Assembly: GCA_029857855.1 (NCBI GenBank)
Contig: JAOUGG010000214.1
Location: 1-5,715, forward strand
Direction: 5' to 3'
Source of the DNA: Acidimicrobiia bacterium
Lineage (GTDB): Bacteria > Actinomycetota > Acidimicrobiia > Acidimicrobiales > SZUA-35
DNA length: 5,715 bases
Shown: in pieces, positions 1-5,715 of the stretch
Numbering within the stretch: position 1 is the stretch's first letter
How the letters are laid out: the number at the start of each line of letters is the position of its first letter
Translations under genes and position numbers: made by a program
The notes under the pieces: generated by a model
Databases searched by the model: none
What the model saw: only the letters and a program-made list of their open reading frames with translations
Told to the model about the DNA's origin: nothing

Positions 1-1500
1 CATGGTGATTGGTCGACCAACGCCGCCCTGGTCTCGGCCAAAGCCGCCGGGCGGAACCCCCGTGAGCTCGGTCAGGCGCTGGCCGACCATCTCACCGAGA
101 ATCGGCCGCCACATGTCGAGGCGTTGGATATCGCCGGTCCGGGGTTCGTCAACTTCCGCCTGGCCCCGACCTGGCTCCACGACGTGCTGACCGAGGTGGT
201 CGAGCGAGGCACCGACCACTACGCCCGCCTGGACCTCGGCGCCGGTACCAAGGTCAACATCGAATACGTGTCGGCCAACCCGACCGGCCCGATTCACGCC
301 GGAGGTGGCCGGTGGGGCGCGTTCGGCGACTCGCTGGCCCGGATCATGAGCCGCTGCGGTTACAACGCCCACCGGGAGTTCTACGTCAACGATCGCGGCA
401 ACCAGACCGTGTTGTTGGGCGCGTCGCTCACCGCCCGGAAGAACGGCGAGTCGGTACCCGAGGGCGGCTACGAGGGTGCCTACATCGACGAGTGGGCGGC
501 CGAGATGCCCGACGGTGCCGATCCCACCGCCTGGGGTATCGAACGATCCCTGCGCGACGCCCGGGAGACGCTGGCGGCCATGAACGTCGAATTCGACACC
601 TGGTCGAGCGAGAAGGCCCTCGTCGAGACCGGGGCCGAGGCCGCCGTGCTCGATCGGCTCAAACAGTCGGGCCTTGTCTACGAGGCCGACGGTGCAACCT
701 GGCTCAAGACCAGCGAATACGGTGACAACGACGATCGGGTACTGGTCAAGAGCAACGGCGAGTACACCTACTTCCTGCCCGACATCGCCTATCACCTCGA
801 CAAGTACAACCGAGGTGATCTTCTGATCGACATCCTCGGCGCCGACCACCACGGTTACGCCCCCCGCATGCGGGCCGCGCTCATCGCCCTCGGCAAGCCC
901 GAGGACTCCTACGAGGTCATCATCGGCCAGTTCGTGAAGCTGATGCGGAGCGGGACCGAGGTTCGGATGTCCAAGCGGGCCGGCAACATCATCGAGATCC
1001 GGGATCTGGTCGACGAGGTCGGTGCCGATGTCGCCCGCTTCGCCTACCTGCTCCAGTCGATCGATTCGCCACAGACGCTCGACATCGATCTGCTCAAGGC
1101 CCAGGCGGCCGAGAACCCCGTCTACTACGTGCAGTACGCCAATGCCCGCATCCACTCACTGGGCCGGGAGGCCGCCGAGCGGGGCATCGAGTGCAAGCCG
1201 CTGGCCGAAGTCGACCTCTCGGTGCTCACCCATGAGCGGGAGCTCGAGGTGTTGCGGCAGCTCTCGGCTCTGGGCGAGGTGCTTGAGATCGCCTGCAACG
1301 AACGGGCACCCCACAAGATCACCACCTGGGTGCGGGAGCTGGCCTCGGCCTTCCACGGTTTCTACCGCGACTGTCCGGTACTGCGATCCGACGTCGACCC
1401 GAACCTCGCCCAGGCCCGCCTCTGGCTGGCCGAGGCCAACCGGATCGGACTGGCCATTGGTCTCGACCTTCTGGGTGTCAGCGCCCCGGAGCAGATGTAG
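1..1500 (+). CDS. argS: Arginyl-tRNA synthetase, N-terminus cut off by window edge
   Basis: This class I aminoacyl-tRNA synthetase attaches arginine to tRNA-Arg in the cytoplasm, using ATP. The frame is open from base 1, and its first residues (HGDWSTNAAL) match the N-terminal Add-1 tRNA-recognition domain. A TTG at 124 is therefore internal, and I estimate that 30-40 residues are missing. The window holds 499 codons. In fragment numbering, the HIGH-type motif reads HAGG at residues 99-102 after ANPTGPI, and the KMSKS loop reads RMSKR at 322-326, followed by AGN. The helical DALR anticodon-binding domain starts near residue 375 (YYVQYANAR) and runs to the end. The C-terminus, APEQM, resembles the PERM-type ending common in ArgRS, so the 3' end is complete. 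The gene lies 30 bases before lysA, probably in one operon. The family assignment is secure; only the true start is unseen. Confidence 0.97.
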   Translation, partial: HGDWSTNAALVSAKAAGRNPRELGQALADHLTENRPPHVEALDIAGPGFVNFRLAPTWLHDVLTEVVERGTDHYARLDLGAGTKVNIEYVSANPTGPIHAGGGRWGAFGDSLARIMSRCGYNAHREFYVNDRGNQTVLLGASLTARKNGESVPEGGYEGAYIDEWAAEMPDGADPTAWGIERSLRDARETLAAMNVEFDTWSSEKALVETGAEAAVLDRLKQSGLVYEADGATWLKTSEYGDNDDRVLVKSNGEYTYFLPDIAYHLDKYNRGDLLIDILGADHHGYAPRMRAALIALGKPEDSYEVIIGQFVKLMRSGTEVRMSKRAGNIIEIRDLVDEVGADVARFAYLLQSIDSPQTLDIDLLKAQAAENPVYYVQYANARIHSLGREAAERGIECKPLAEVDLSVLTHERELEVLRQLSALGEVLEIACNERAPHKITTWVRELASAFHGFYRDCPVLRSDVDPNLAQARLWLAEANRIGLAIGLDLLGVSAPEQM

Positions 1501-1510
1501 ACCCGGAATC

Positions 1511-1521
1511 AGGAGTAGGAG
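1511..1521 (+). promoter_or_regulatory. Tandem Shine-Dalgarno sequence for lysA
   Basis: Two AGGAG cores lie back to back at 1511-1515 and 1517-1521. The second is 9 bases before the GTG at 1531, a normal spacing; the first is 15 bases away and probably too distant. This site supports the GTG start of lysA. The whole 30-base argS-lysA gap shows no terminator or promoter, which fits co-transcription. Confidence 0.75.
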
Positions 1522-1530
1522 CCCGACCGA

Positions 1531-2841
1531 GTGACCGACGAACAACTCGAACTCGATTTCGTGCCATCGGGCAGTCCGCTGCCCTGGCACCTGCTGCCGG
1601 AGACCGCCGCAGTGGGGGAAAGCGGCAACCTCACGATCGGCGGCTGCGACACTCTGGAACTGGCCCGGGAGTTCGGGACGCCCTTGTTCGTCTACGACGA
1701 GGAGCACCTCCGGGCCCGGTGCCGGGAGGCGGTGGCCGCCTTCGGTGAGTACGCCACCTACGCCACCAAGGCCTTCCTGTGCAAGGCAATGGCCCACCTC
1801 GCCCATTCCGAGGGCATGGGCCTCGATGTAGCCACCGGGGGGGAACTCCATGTGGCGCTGGCCGCCGGCGTGCCGGCCGAACGGCTGGTGATGCACGGCA
1901 ACAACAAGTCGGCGGCCGAGCTGTCGCTGGCCCGTGAGGTCGGTGTCGGTCGTACCGTCGTCGACAGCTTCGACGAACTCGACCGACTGGAAACCCTCCA
2001 CACCATCGACGGGCAGGTGCCGAAGATCCTGCTCCGCATCACACCCGGTATCAAGGCCGAGACCCACGCCTACATCGCCACCGGCCACGACGACTCGAAG
2101 TTCGGGTTCACCGTGTCGTCGGGCGCGGCGGCCCACGCCGTGGCCCGGGCCGAGACCTCGCGAGCTGTGGAGCTGGTCGGCATCCACGCCCACATCGGCT
2201 CCCAGGTCTTCCGGGTCGACTCGTTCGCCGCCGCCTGCGCGGTGCTCGGCGATTTCGCCAACCCGCTCGGTCTCCCGGAGCTGGTGATCGGTGGTGGGCT
2301 CGGCGTGCCCTATGTGGAAGGCGAGGAGGGCGCGACGATCACCCAGTGGGCGTCGGTCATCCAGAAGGCGATGGCCGAAGCCGGGGTCACGGCCCGTATC
2401 GGGATCGAACCGGGCCGGGCCATCACCGCCGCCGCGGCCATCACTCTCTACACGGTCGGCACGGTCAAGGACCTGCCCGGCATCCGCACCTATGTCGCGG
2501 TCGACGGCGGCATGAGCGACAACCCCCGCCCTGTACTCTACGGATCCGGCTACGAGGCGTTCCTGCCCCGGGCCGCGACCGCGGCGCGCCCCCGCGCGGT
2601 GCGGATCGTGGGCAAGCACTGCGAGTCGGGCGACCTGCTGGTGCGCCAGGCGTCGGTGCCCGACGACCTGGCCGTCGGCGACATCCTGGCCACCCCGGTG
2701 ACCGGGGCCTACGGCCACTCGATGGGTTCGAACTACAACAAGGTGCTCCGCCCGGCCGTGGTCTTCTGCCGCGACGGCGACGCCCGCCTGGTCGTGCGAC
2801 GGGAAACCTACGACGACCTCCTGCTCACCGACCTGGGCTGA
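1531..2841 (+). CDS. lysA: Diaminopimelate decarboxylase
   Basis: This PLP-dependent fold-type III (alanine racemase-like) enzyme decarboxylates meso-diaminopimelate to L-lysine, the last step of lysine synthesis, in the cytoplasm. The protein has 436 residues, within the usual range. The PLP-binding lysine is K80 in YATKAF. The barrel then shows GLDVATGGEL, HGNNKS, HIGSQ and the glycine loop GGGLGVPY, followed by EPGR at 293-296, which contacts the cofactor phosphate. The C-terminal beta domain carries the catalytic CESGD with C364, and GAYGHSMGSNYN with Y394, which complete the active site across the dimer. All key residues are present, so the enzyme should be active. The GTG start is chosen for its well-spaced Shine-Dalgarno sequence, and about 30 residues precede the first recognisable domain. 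The neighbours are argS upstream and an SDR gene downstream, each 30 bases away. Related PLP decarboxylases (ornithine/arginine type, or the carboxynorspermidine enzyme) are less likely given the LysA-type motifs. Confidence 0.97.
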   Translation: MTDEQLELDFVPSGSPLPWHLLPETAAVGESGNLTIGGCDTLELAREFGTPLFVYDEEHLRARCREAVAAFGEYATYATKAFLCKAMAHLAHSEGMGLDVATGGELHVALAAGVPAERLVMHGNNKSAAELSLAREVGVGRTVVDSFDELDRLETLHTIDGQVPKILLRITPGIKAETHAYIATGHDDSKFGFTVSSGAAAHAVARAETSRAVELVGIHAHIGSQVFRVDSFAAACAVLGDFANPLGLPELVIGGGLGVPYVEGEEGATITQWASVIQKAMAEAGVTARIGIEPGRAITAAAAITLYTVGTVKDLPGIRTYVAVDGGMSDNPRPVLYGSGYEAFLPRAATAARPRAVRIVGKHCESGDLLVRQASVPDDLAVGDILATPVTGAYGHSMGSNYNKVLRPAVVFCRDGDARLVVRRETYDDLLLTDLG

Positions 2842-2860
2842 CCGCCCGGGCCCCACATCC

Positions 2861-2866
2861 GAGGAG
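2861..2866 (+). promoter_or_regulatory. Shine-Dalgarno sequence for the SDR gene
   Basis: GAGGAG ends 5 bases before the GTG at 2872 and decides that start. The 30-base gap after lysA also contains the 8-base palindrome GCCCGGGC at 2844-2851. It is too short, and has no loop, to be called a terminator. The gap therefore suggests continued transcription from lysA. Confidence 0.75.
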
Positions 2867-2871
2867 TTCAC

Positions 2872-3630
2872 GTGGGAAACGTCCTGATCACCGGTGGGGC
2901 GTCGGGTATCGGCCGGGCCATGGCCGAGGCGTTCGACCGTGACGGCTACCGGGTCTGGGTGACCGACGTCGACGCCGACGCGCTGGCCGCCCTGCCCTCG
3001 CACTGGAACGCCCGCCGGGCCGACGCGGCAAGCGAGGAGGCCATGGCCGCAGTGTTCGCCGAGCTGGCCGGCGACGGCGGGGGTCTGGCGGCCCTGTGCG
3101 CCAACGCCGGCATCGCCGGTCCGACCGCCTCGATCGAGAACGTCGATCTCGACGACTGGCGCCGCTGCGTGTCGGTCAACCTCGAGGGGGCGTTCCTCGC
3201 CGCCAAGTACGCGGCTCCGCTGATGAAACGGGCCGGGGCCGGATCGATCGTCGTCACCTCGTCGACCGCAGGCCAGTACGGCTACCCCCGGCGGGCCCCC
3301 TATGCGGCGGCCAAGTGGGCGGTCATCGGGCTCATGAAGACCCTGGCCGCCGAACTGGGTCCCTTCGGGATCCGGGCCAACGCCATCTGCCCCGGCGCGG
3401 TCGAGGGGCCGAGGATGGAGCAGGTCCTGGAGCGGGAGGCGGCGGCCAAGGGAACGACACGTGACGTGCTCTATCACGGCTACGCGTCGGGGACCTCAAT
3501 GGGCCGCTGGGTCACCGCGGCCGACATCGCCGAGATGGCCGTGTTCCTGTGTAGCGACCGGGCCCGCCTCGTCTCCGGACAGGTCATCGCCGTCGACGGC
3601 AACACGGAGAACCCCGATCCGAAGGTCTGA
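2872..3630 (+). CDS. Classical short-chain dehydrogenase/reductase (SDR), substrate unknown
   Basis: This is a cytoplasmic NAD(P)-dependent oxidoreductase with a single Rossmann domain. It has 252 residues, typical of classical SDRs. The cofactor motif TGGASGIG is at residues 7-14. D32, at the end of the second beta strand (VTDVD), predicts a preference for NAD(H) over NADP(H). NAG is at 78-80. The catalytic residues are S131 in TSSTAG, Y144 and K148 in YAAAK, followed by the PG motif in CPGAVEGPRME. The end, SGQVIAVDGNTE, matches the usual SDR C-terminal strand. All catalytic residues are intact. Proteins of this kind are often named 3-oxoacyl-ACP reductase (FabG-like) or 3-hydroxybutyrate dehydrogenase, but nothing here fixes the substrate. 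It follows lysA by 30 bases with a strong Shine-Dalgarno sequence, so it is probably co-expressed with argS and lysA, though no biochemical link is evident. The family call is very sure; a specific function is not offered. Confidence 0.95.
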   Translation: MGNVLITGGASGIGRAMAEAFDRDGYRVWVTDVDADALAALPSHWNARRADAASEEAMAAVFAELAGDGGGLAALCANAGIAGPTASIENVDLDDWRRCVSVNLEGAFLAAKYAAPLMKRAGAGSIVVTSSTAGQYGYPRRAPYAAAKWAVIGLMKTLAAELGPFGIRANAICPGAVEGPRMEQVLEREAAAKGTTRDVLYHGYASGTSMGRWVTAADIAEMAVFLCSDRARLVSGQVIAVDGNTENPDPKV

Positions 3631-3641
3631 ACGGGCAGCGG

Positions 3642-3663
3642 TGTCGCAGCTCGTGCTGCGGCG
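3642..3663 (+). terminator. Possible hairpin terminator after the SDR gene
   Basis: Starting 12 bases after the SDR stop codon, CGCAGC (3645-3650) and GCTGCG (3655-3660) pair perfectly around a TCGT loop. Three more pairs, two of them G-U in RNA, extend the stem to 9 pairs at 3642-3663. There is no T-run behind it, so it is not a canonical intrinsic terminator. Actinobacterial hairpins without a T-run have been proposed to terminate, so this could end the argS-lysA-SDR transcript. Short GC-rich inverted repeats also arise by chance in DNA of this composition. Confidence 0.35.
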
Positions 3664-3683
3664 GTCCCGGCTGCGGTTGCTGA

Positions 3684-3689
3684 TAGAAC
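3684..3689 (+). promoter_or_regulatory. Weak candidate -10 element for a leaderless peptidase transcript
   Basis: TAGAAC ends 6 bases before the ATG at 3696 and matches TATAAT at 4 of 6 positions. That distance would put the transcription start at or next to the A of the ATG, giving a leaderless mRNA. This would explain why no Shine-Dalgarno sequence is visible. I see no good -35 element, so this is a hypothesis only. Confidence 0.2.
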
Positions 3690-3695
3690 TGGGTG

Positions 3696-5015
3696 ATGGA
3701 CGACAACACTTCTTCCGAGTCCACCGAGTCGAATCAGCAGCAGGTTCCGCCATCCGGAGCTACGCCGGCTCCTCCGCCGACAGGGCCCCCGTCGAGCACC
3801 CTGGCGCCGCAGGCGTCCGCGACCTCGGGGCCGACGGGCCCGACGGCTCCGGCCGGTCAGCACGGCGGATGGTACAGCGGCCCGTGGCCCGCTCCCGGCA
3901 TGAAGACCACGGAGAGCACCGGCGCTGTCATCGGGAAGACGGCGATCATGTCGGTCACGGCCCTCATCATCCTGCTCGGACTCCCCATCGTGTTCCTGAT
4001 CGCGCTGATCGCCGGCCTCGCCGGACTCGGGGCGGCCACGGCCGACAGCCAGGATTCGATCGGTGGAGGATTCACCGAATTCGTGGCCGGTGAACGGTCG
4101 GCGGAAACCCGGCTGGTGGCCGTGCCGGTCATCGGCCCGATCCTGGGCGAGGATCGTGGCGGCGGCGGCTTCCTCAGCGCGGCCACGGGTGTGACCTACG
4201 GGTACGCGATCAAGGAGCGTCTGCTCGAGCTGGCCGACGATAATGACGTCGACGGCGTGCTCCTCGAACTCGACACCCCCGGCGGTACGATCTACGGATC
4301 CAAGGCCATCGCCGACGGTGTGGCCGAGTACCGGGCTCGCACCGGAAACCCGGTGGTGGCCTATGTCGGTGGGATCAGCGCCTCGGGTGGCATGTACGCC
4401 ATGGCCGGTGCCGACGAGATCGTGGCCGATCACGGCACACTCATCGGCTCGATCGGCGTGATCTTCGGACCGTTCGTTCGCTACAACGACGTCACCGCTG
4501 TCGACAACGGCATCCTGTTCGGCGGGGTCGAGACCTCTGGCGGTGTGGAGTTCGAGTACCTGACCGCAGGCCGGAGCAAGGATCTTGGTTCGCCCTATCG
4601 CGACATGACCGCCGAGGAGAAGAAGGTCCTCGAGGAGGGTCTCGACAACGCCTATGGCGAGTTCGTGGCCCACGTGGCCGAAGGACGTGGTCTGACCGAG
4701 GTGCAGATCAAGAACGATCTCGGGGCGCTGATCTACGGCGAGCAGCAGGCGATCGCCAACGGTCTCATCGACACGATCGGAGCCCGTGAGGACGCCTGGG
4801 CCCGACTGGCCGAACTGGCCGGGGCGCAGGGCTCCGACTGGCGCCTCGATCGGTCGCTTCCGGCTGCGCCGGGCCTCCTCGACCTCTTGATCGGGGCGGC
4901 GACCGACGAATCGGAACCCGCGGCGCGGGTGAACCTTCCGGCGGTTTGCACCGGCACGGCGACCCTGCTGACCTACCACGGGGAGCCGTCGGAGCTCTGC
5001 GCCGCACTGCGGTAG
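3696..5015 (+). CDS. Membrane-anchored S49 family serine peptidase (SppA-like)
   Basis: S49 peptidases use a Ser-Lys dyad to cut signal peptides and membrane-protein remnants at the outer face of the cytoplasmic membrane. From the ATG this protein has 439 residues. Residues 1-68 are a Pro/Ser/Thr/Gly-rich, probably disordered tail. A single hydrophobic helix lies at about 84-106, preceded by K70 and K81, so the tail should be cytoplasmic and the catalytic domain outside. The S49 domain follows: DTPGG at 193-197, the nucleophile S230 in SASGGMYAM, GSIGVIFG, and the general-base candidate K295 in GRSKDLGSPYRDMTAEE. The segment ending GEQQAIANGLIDTIG closes the domain. A C-terminal tail contains C418 and C435, a possible disulfide. 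Only one S49 domain is present, as in short Bacillus-type SppA rather than the duplicated E. coli protein. The start is uncertain: GTG at 3693 directly precedes the ATG, and no Shine-Dalgarno sequence supports either. The family call is secure; equivalence to SppA itself is inferred. Confidence 0.93.
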   Translation: MDDNTSSESTESNQQQVPPSGATPAPPPTGPPSSTLAPQASATSGPTGPTAPAGQHGGWYSGPWPAPGMKTTESTGAVIGKTAIMSVTALIILLGLPIVFLIALIAGLAGLGAATADSQDSIGGGFTEFVAGERSAETRLVAVPVIGPILGEDRGGGGFLSAATGVTYGYAIKERLLELADDNDVDGVLLELDTPGGTIYGSKAIADGVAEYRARTGNPVVAYVGGISASGGMYAMAGADEIVADHGTLIGSIGVIFGPFVRYNDVTAVDNGILFGGVETSGGVEFEYLTAGRSKDLGSPYRDMTAEEKKVLEEGLDNAYGEFVAHVAEGRGLTEVQIKNDLGALIYGEQQAIANGLIDTIGAREDAWARLAELAGAQGSDWRLDRSLPAAPGLLDLLIGAATDESEPAARVNLPAVCTGTATLLTYHGEPSELCAALR

Positions 5016-5049
5016 AATCCCTCCGAATAGGCGCCCGCCGGTCGGCCGT

Positions 5050-5063
5050 CCGCCGTCAGGCGG
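5050..5063. terminator. Possible two-way hairpin between convergent genes
   Basis: CCGCC (5050-5054) and GGCGG (5059-5063) form a 5-pair stem around GTCA. The hairpin overlaps the stop codon and last codons of the minus-strand kinase gene and lies 35 bases past the peptidase stop. Its position between converging genes fits termination from both sides. The stem is short and no T-run follows on either strand. The 40-base gap at 5016-5055 shows nothing else. Confidence 0.25.
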
Positions 5064-5715
5064 TGGTCCCCGCAGGGTCCGCCGCAGCCGCTTTCAGCGG
5101 AATGATGACGGTGATGGTTGTGCCAACGCCGACCTGTGAATCGACGGCGAGGCTGCCGCCGTGGTTCTTGGTGATGATCTTGTGAGCCAACGAGAGGCCC
5201 TGTCCGCTCCCCACCCCGACGTCCTTGGTGGTGAAGAACGGATCGAAGATACGGGGTAGGACATCGTCGGGGATGCCGCCGCCGGTGTCGGCGATCGTCA
5301 GACGGAGAACCTCGTGGTCGGCCCGCGTCGAAATCGTTATCCGCCCCTGCTTCGACGTGCTGTCGGGCCGCTCGCCGATCGCCTGGGCCGCGTTGACCAT
5401 GAGTATCAGCACGACCTGCGACAGCTGCGCTGGCTGACAGTCGACGGGCGGAAGATCGGTCTGCAGGTCCAGCTCGACCTCCGCCACGTACTTCCACTCG
5501 TTGGACGCGACCGAGACGGTCGATTCGACGAGGTGGTTGACGTCGGTGGGCTCCGGATCGTCACCGCCCGGGTGGGCGAATTCCTTGAGGGCGCGGACGA
5601 TCTTCGTGACCCGCCTCATCCCCTCCAGAGACTGATGGATGGCCGCCGGTACCTCGTCGGCCAGGAACTCGACGTCGGTGATCTCGTATTGCTTCAAGAG
5701 CGAAGCGGCGCTCTG
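5056..5715 (-). CDS. Sensor histidine kinase, C-terminal part (gene continues past window edge)
   Basis: Two-component sensor kinases autophosphorylate on a histidine and pass the phosphate to a response regulator. The 219 codons seen here stay open to the window edge, so a TTG at 5697 is not a credible start. Fragment residues 15-50 look like the second helix of the dimerisation domain ([20 protein letters not shown]). The phosphorylated histidine should lie upstream, outside the window. The HATPase domain follows: N box VNAAQAI with N108, G1 box DTGGGIP at 143-149, F box FDPFFTTK at 157-164, and G2 box [10 protein letters not shown] at 169-178. It ends with [12 protein letters not shown] and a short Ala-rich tail. 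The motif style ([19 protein letters not shown]) resembles soluble or PAS/response-regulator-linked kinases, but the sensor region is not visible. No response regulator gene is in view. It converges on the peptidase gene, so it is transcribed independently. The ATP-binding core is intact. Confidence 0.95.
   Translation of the reverse strand, partial: QSAASLLKQYEITDVEFLADEVPAAIHQSLEGMRRVTKIVRALKEFAHPGGDDPEPTDVNHLVESTVSVASNEWKYVAEVELDLQTDLPPVDCQPAQLSQVVLILMVNAAQAIGERPDSTSKQGRITISTRADHEVLRLTIADTGGGIPDDVLPRIFDPFFTTKDVGVGSGQGLSLAHKIITKNHGGSLAVDSQVGVGTTITVIIPLKAAAADPAGTTA

Noticed and set aside
124..126. TTG as the start of argS.
   Set aside because: The same frame is open to base 1 and encodes conserved ArgRS N-terminal sequence (HGDWSTNAAL), so the gene starts before the window.
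2844..2851. GCCCGGGC palindrome between lysA and the SDR gene as a terminator or operator.
   Set aside because: It is only 8 bases with no loop and no T-run, and such palindromes are common by chance at this GC content.
1156..3477. A 773-codon open frame on the minus strand across argS, lysA and the SDR gene.
   Set aside because: It is antisense to three clearly recognisable genes. Its translation is a Gly/Arg/His/Asp-rich composition without family motifs, as expected opposite GC-rich codons where stops are rare.
3461..4093. A 210-codon plus-strand frame bridging the SDR gene, the gap and the start of the peptidase gene.
   Set aside because: It overlaps two real genes in another frame and its product is Arg/Pro/Ser-rich with no motif, so it is an out-of-frame shadow.
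3480..4979. A 499-codon open frame on the minus strand across the S49 peptidase gene.
   Set aside because: The plus strand encodes a peptidase with an intact Ser-Lys dyad and membrane helix. The antisense product is low-complexity and shows no domain.
5695..5697. TTG as the start of the histidine kinase gene.
   Set aside because: The frame continues to the window edge, and the part seen begins within the dimerisation domain without the phosphorylated histidine. The gene is cut, not short.
1..5715. A previously undescribed defence, mobile or biosynthetic system.
   Set aside because: All five genes belong to well-known families. There are no repeat arrays, integrase or transposase genes, tRNA genes or atypical low-GC segments to suggest one.

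Overview
The window looks like ordinary chromosomal DNA from a high-GC bacterium, most likely an actinobacterium (Actinomycetota). I infer this from the strongly G/C-ending codons, the GTG starts behind clear Shine-Dalgarno sequences, the argS-lysA gene pair, and an arginyl-tRNA synthetase with an HxGG form of the HIGH motif, which I know from actinobacterial ArgRS proteins. A class such as Acidimicrobiia is possible, but I cannot establish it from this sequence.

Layout. Positions 1-1500 (+) hold argS without its first few dozen codons. Next is lysA at 1531-2841 (+), diaminopimelate decarboxylase, and then a short-chain dehydrogenase/reductase of unknown substrate at 2872-3630 (+). Both gaps between these three genes are exactly 30 bases and each carries a strong Shine-Dalgarno sequence, so they are probably one transcript. 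A 65-base gap with a hairpin separates them from a membrane-anchored S49 (SppA-type) serine peptidase at 3696-5015 (+), which lacks a clear ribosome binding site and may have its own promoter. The last gene, at 5056-5715 on the minus strand, is the C-terminal part of a sensor histidine kinase. It runs out of the window and converges on the peptidase gene, with a small hairpin at the junction.

How the genes fit together. ArgS and LysA belong to basic amino acid and translation metabolism: LysA makes lysine from meso-diaminopimelate, and ArgS charges tRNA-Arg. Their pairing is a familiar actinobacterial arrangement, often followed by hom; here an SDR gene occupies that place. The peptidase probably degrades signal peptides or membrane-protein fragments at the outer face of the cytoplasmic membrane. 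The kinase is a separate signalling gene, and nothing here links it to the others.

I found no RNA gene, mobile element, CRISPR array, attachment site or phage gene. I saw no convincing new biological system. The findings are modest: motif variants, a gene-order difference, unusual segments in the peptidase and putative transcription signals. Coding density is very high and no gene-free stretch exceeds 65 bases.
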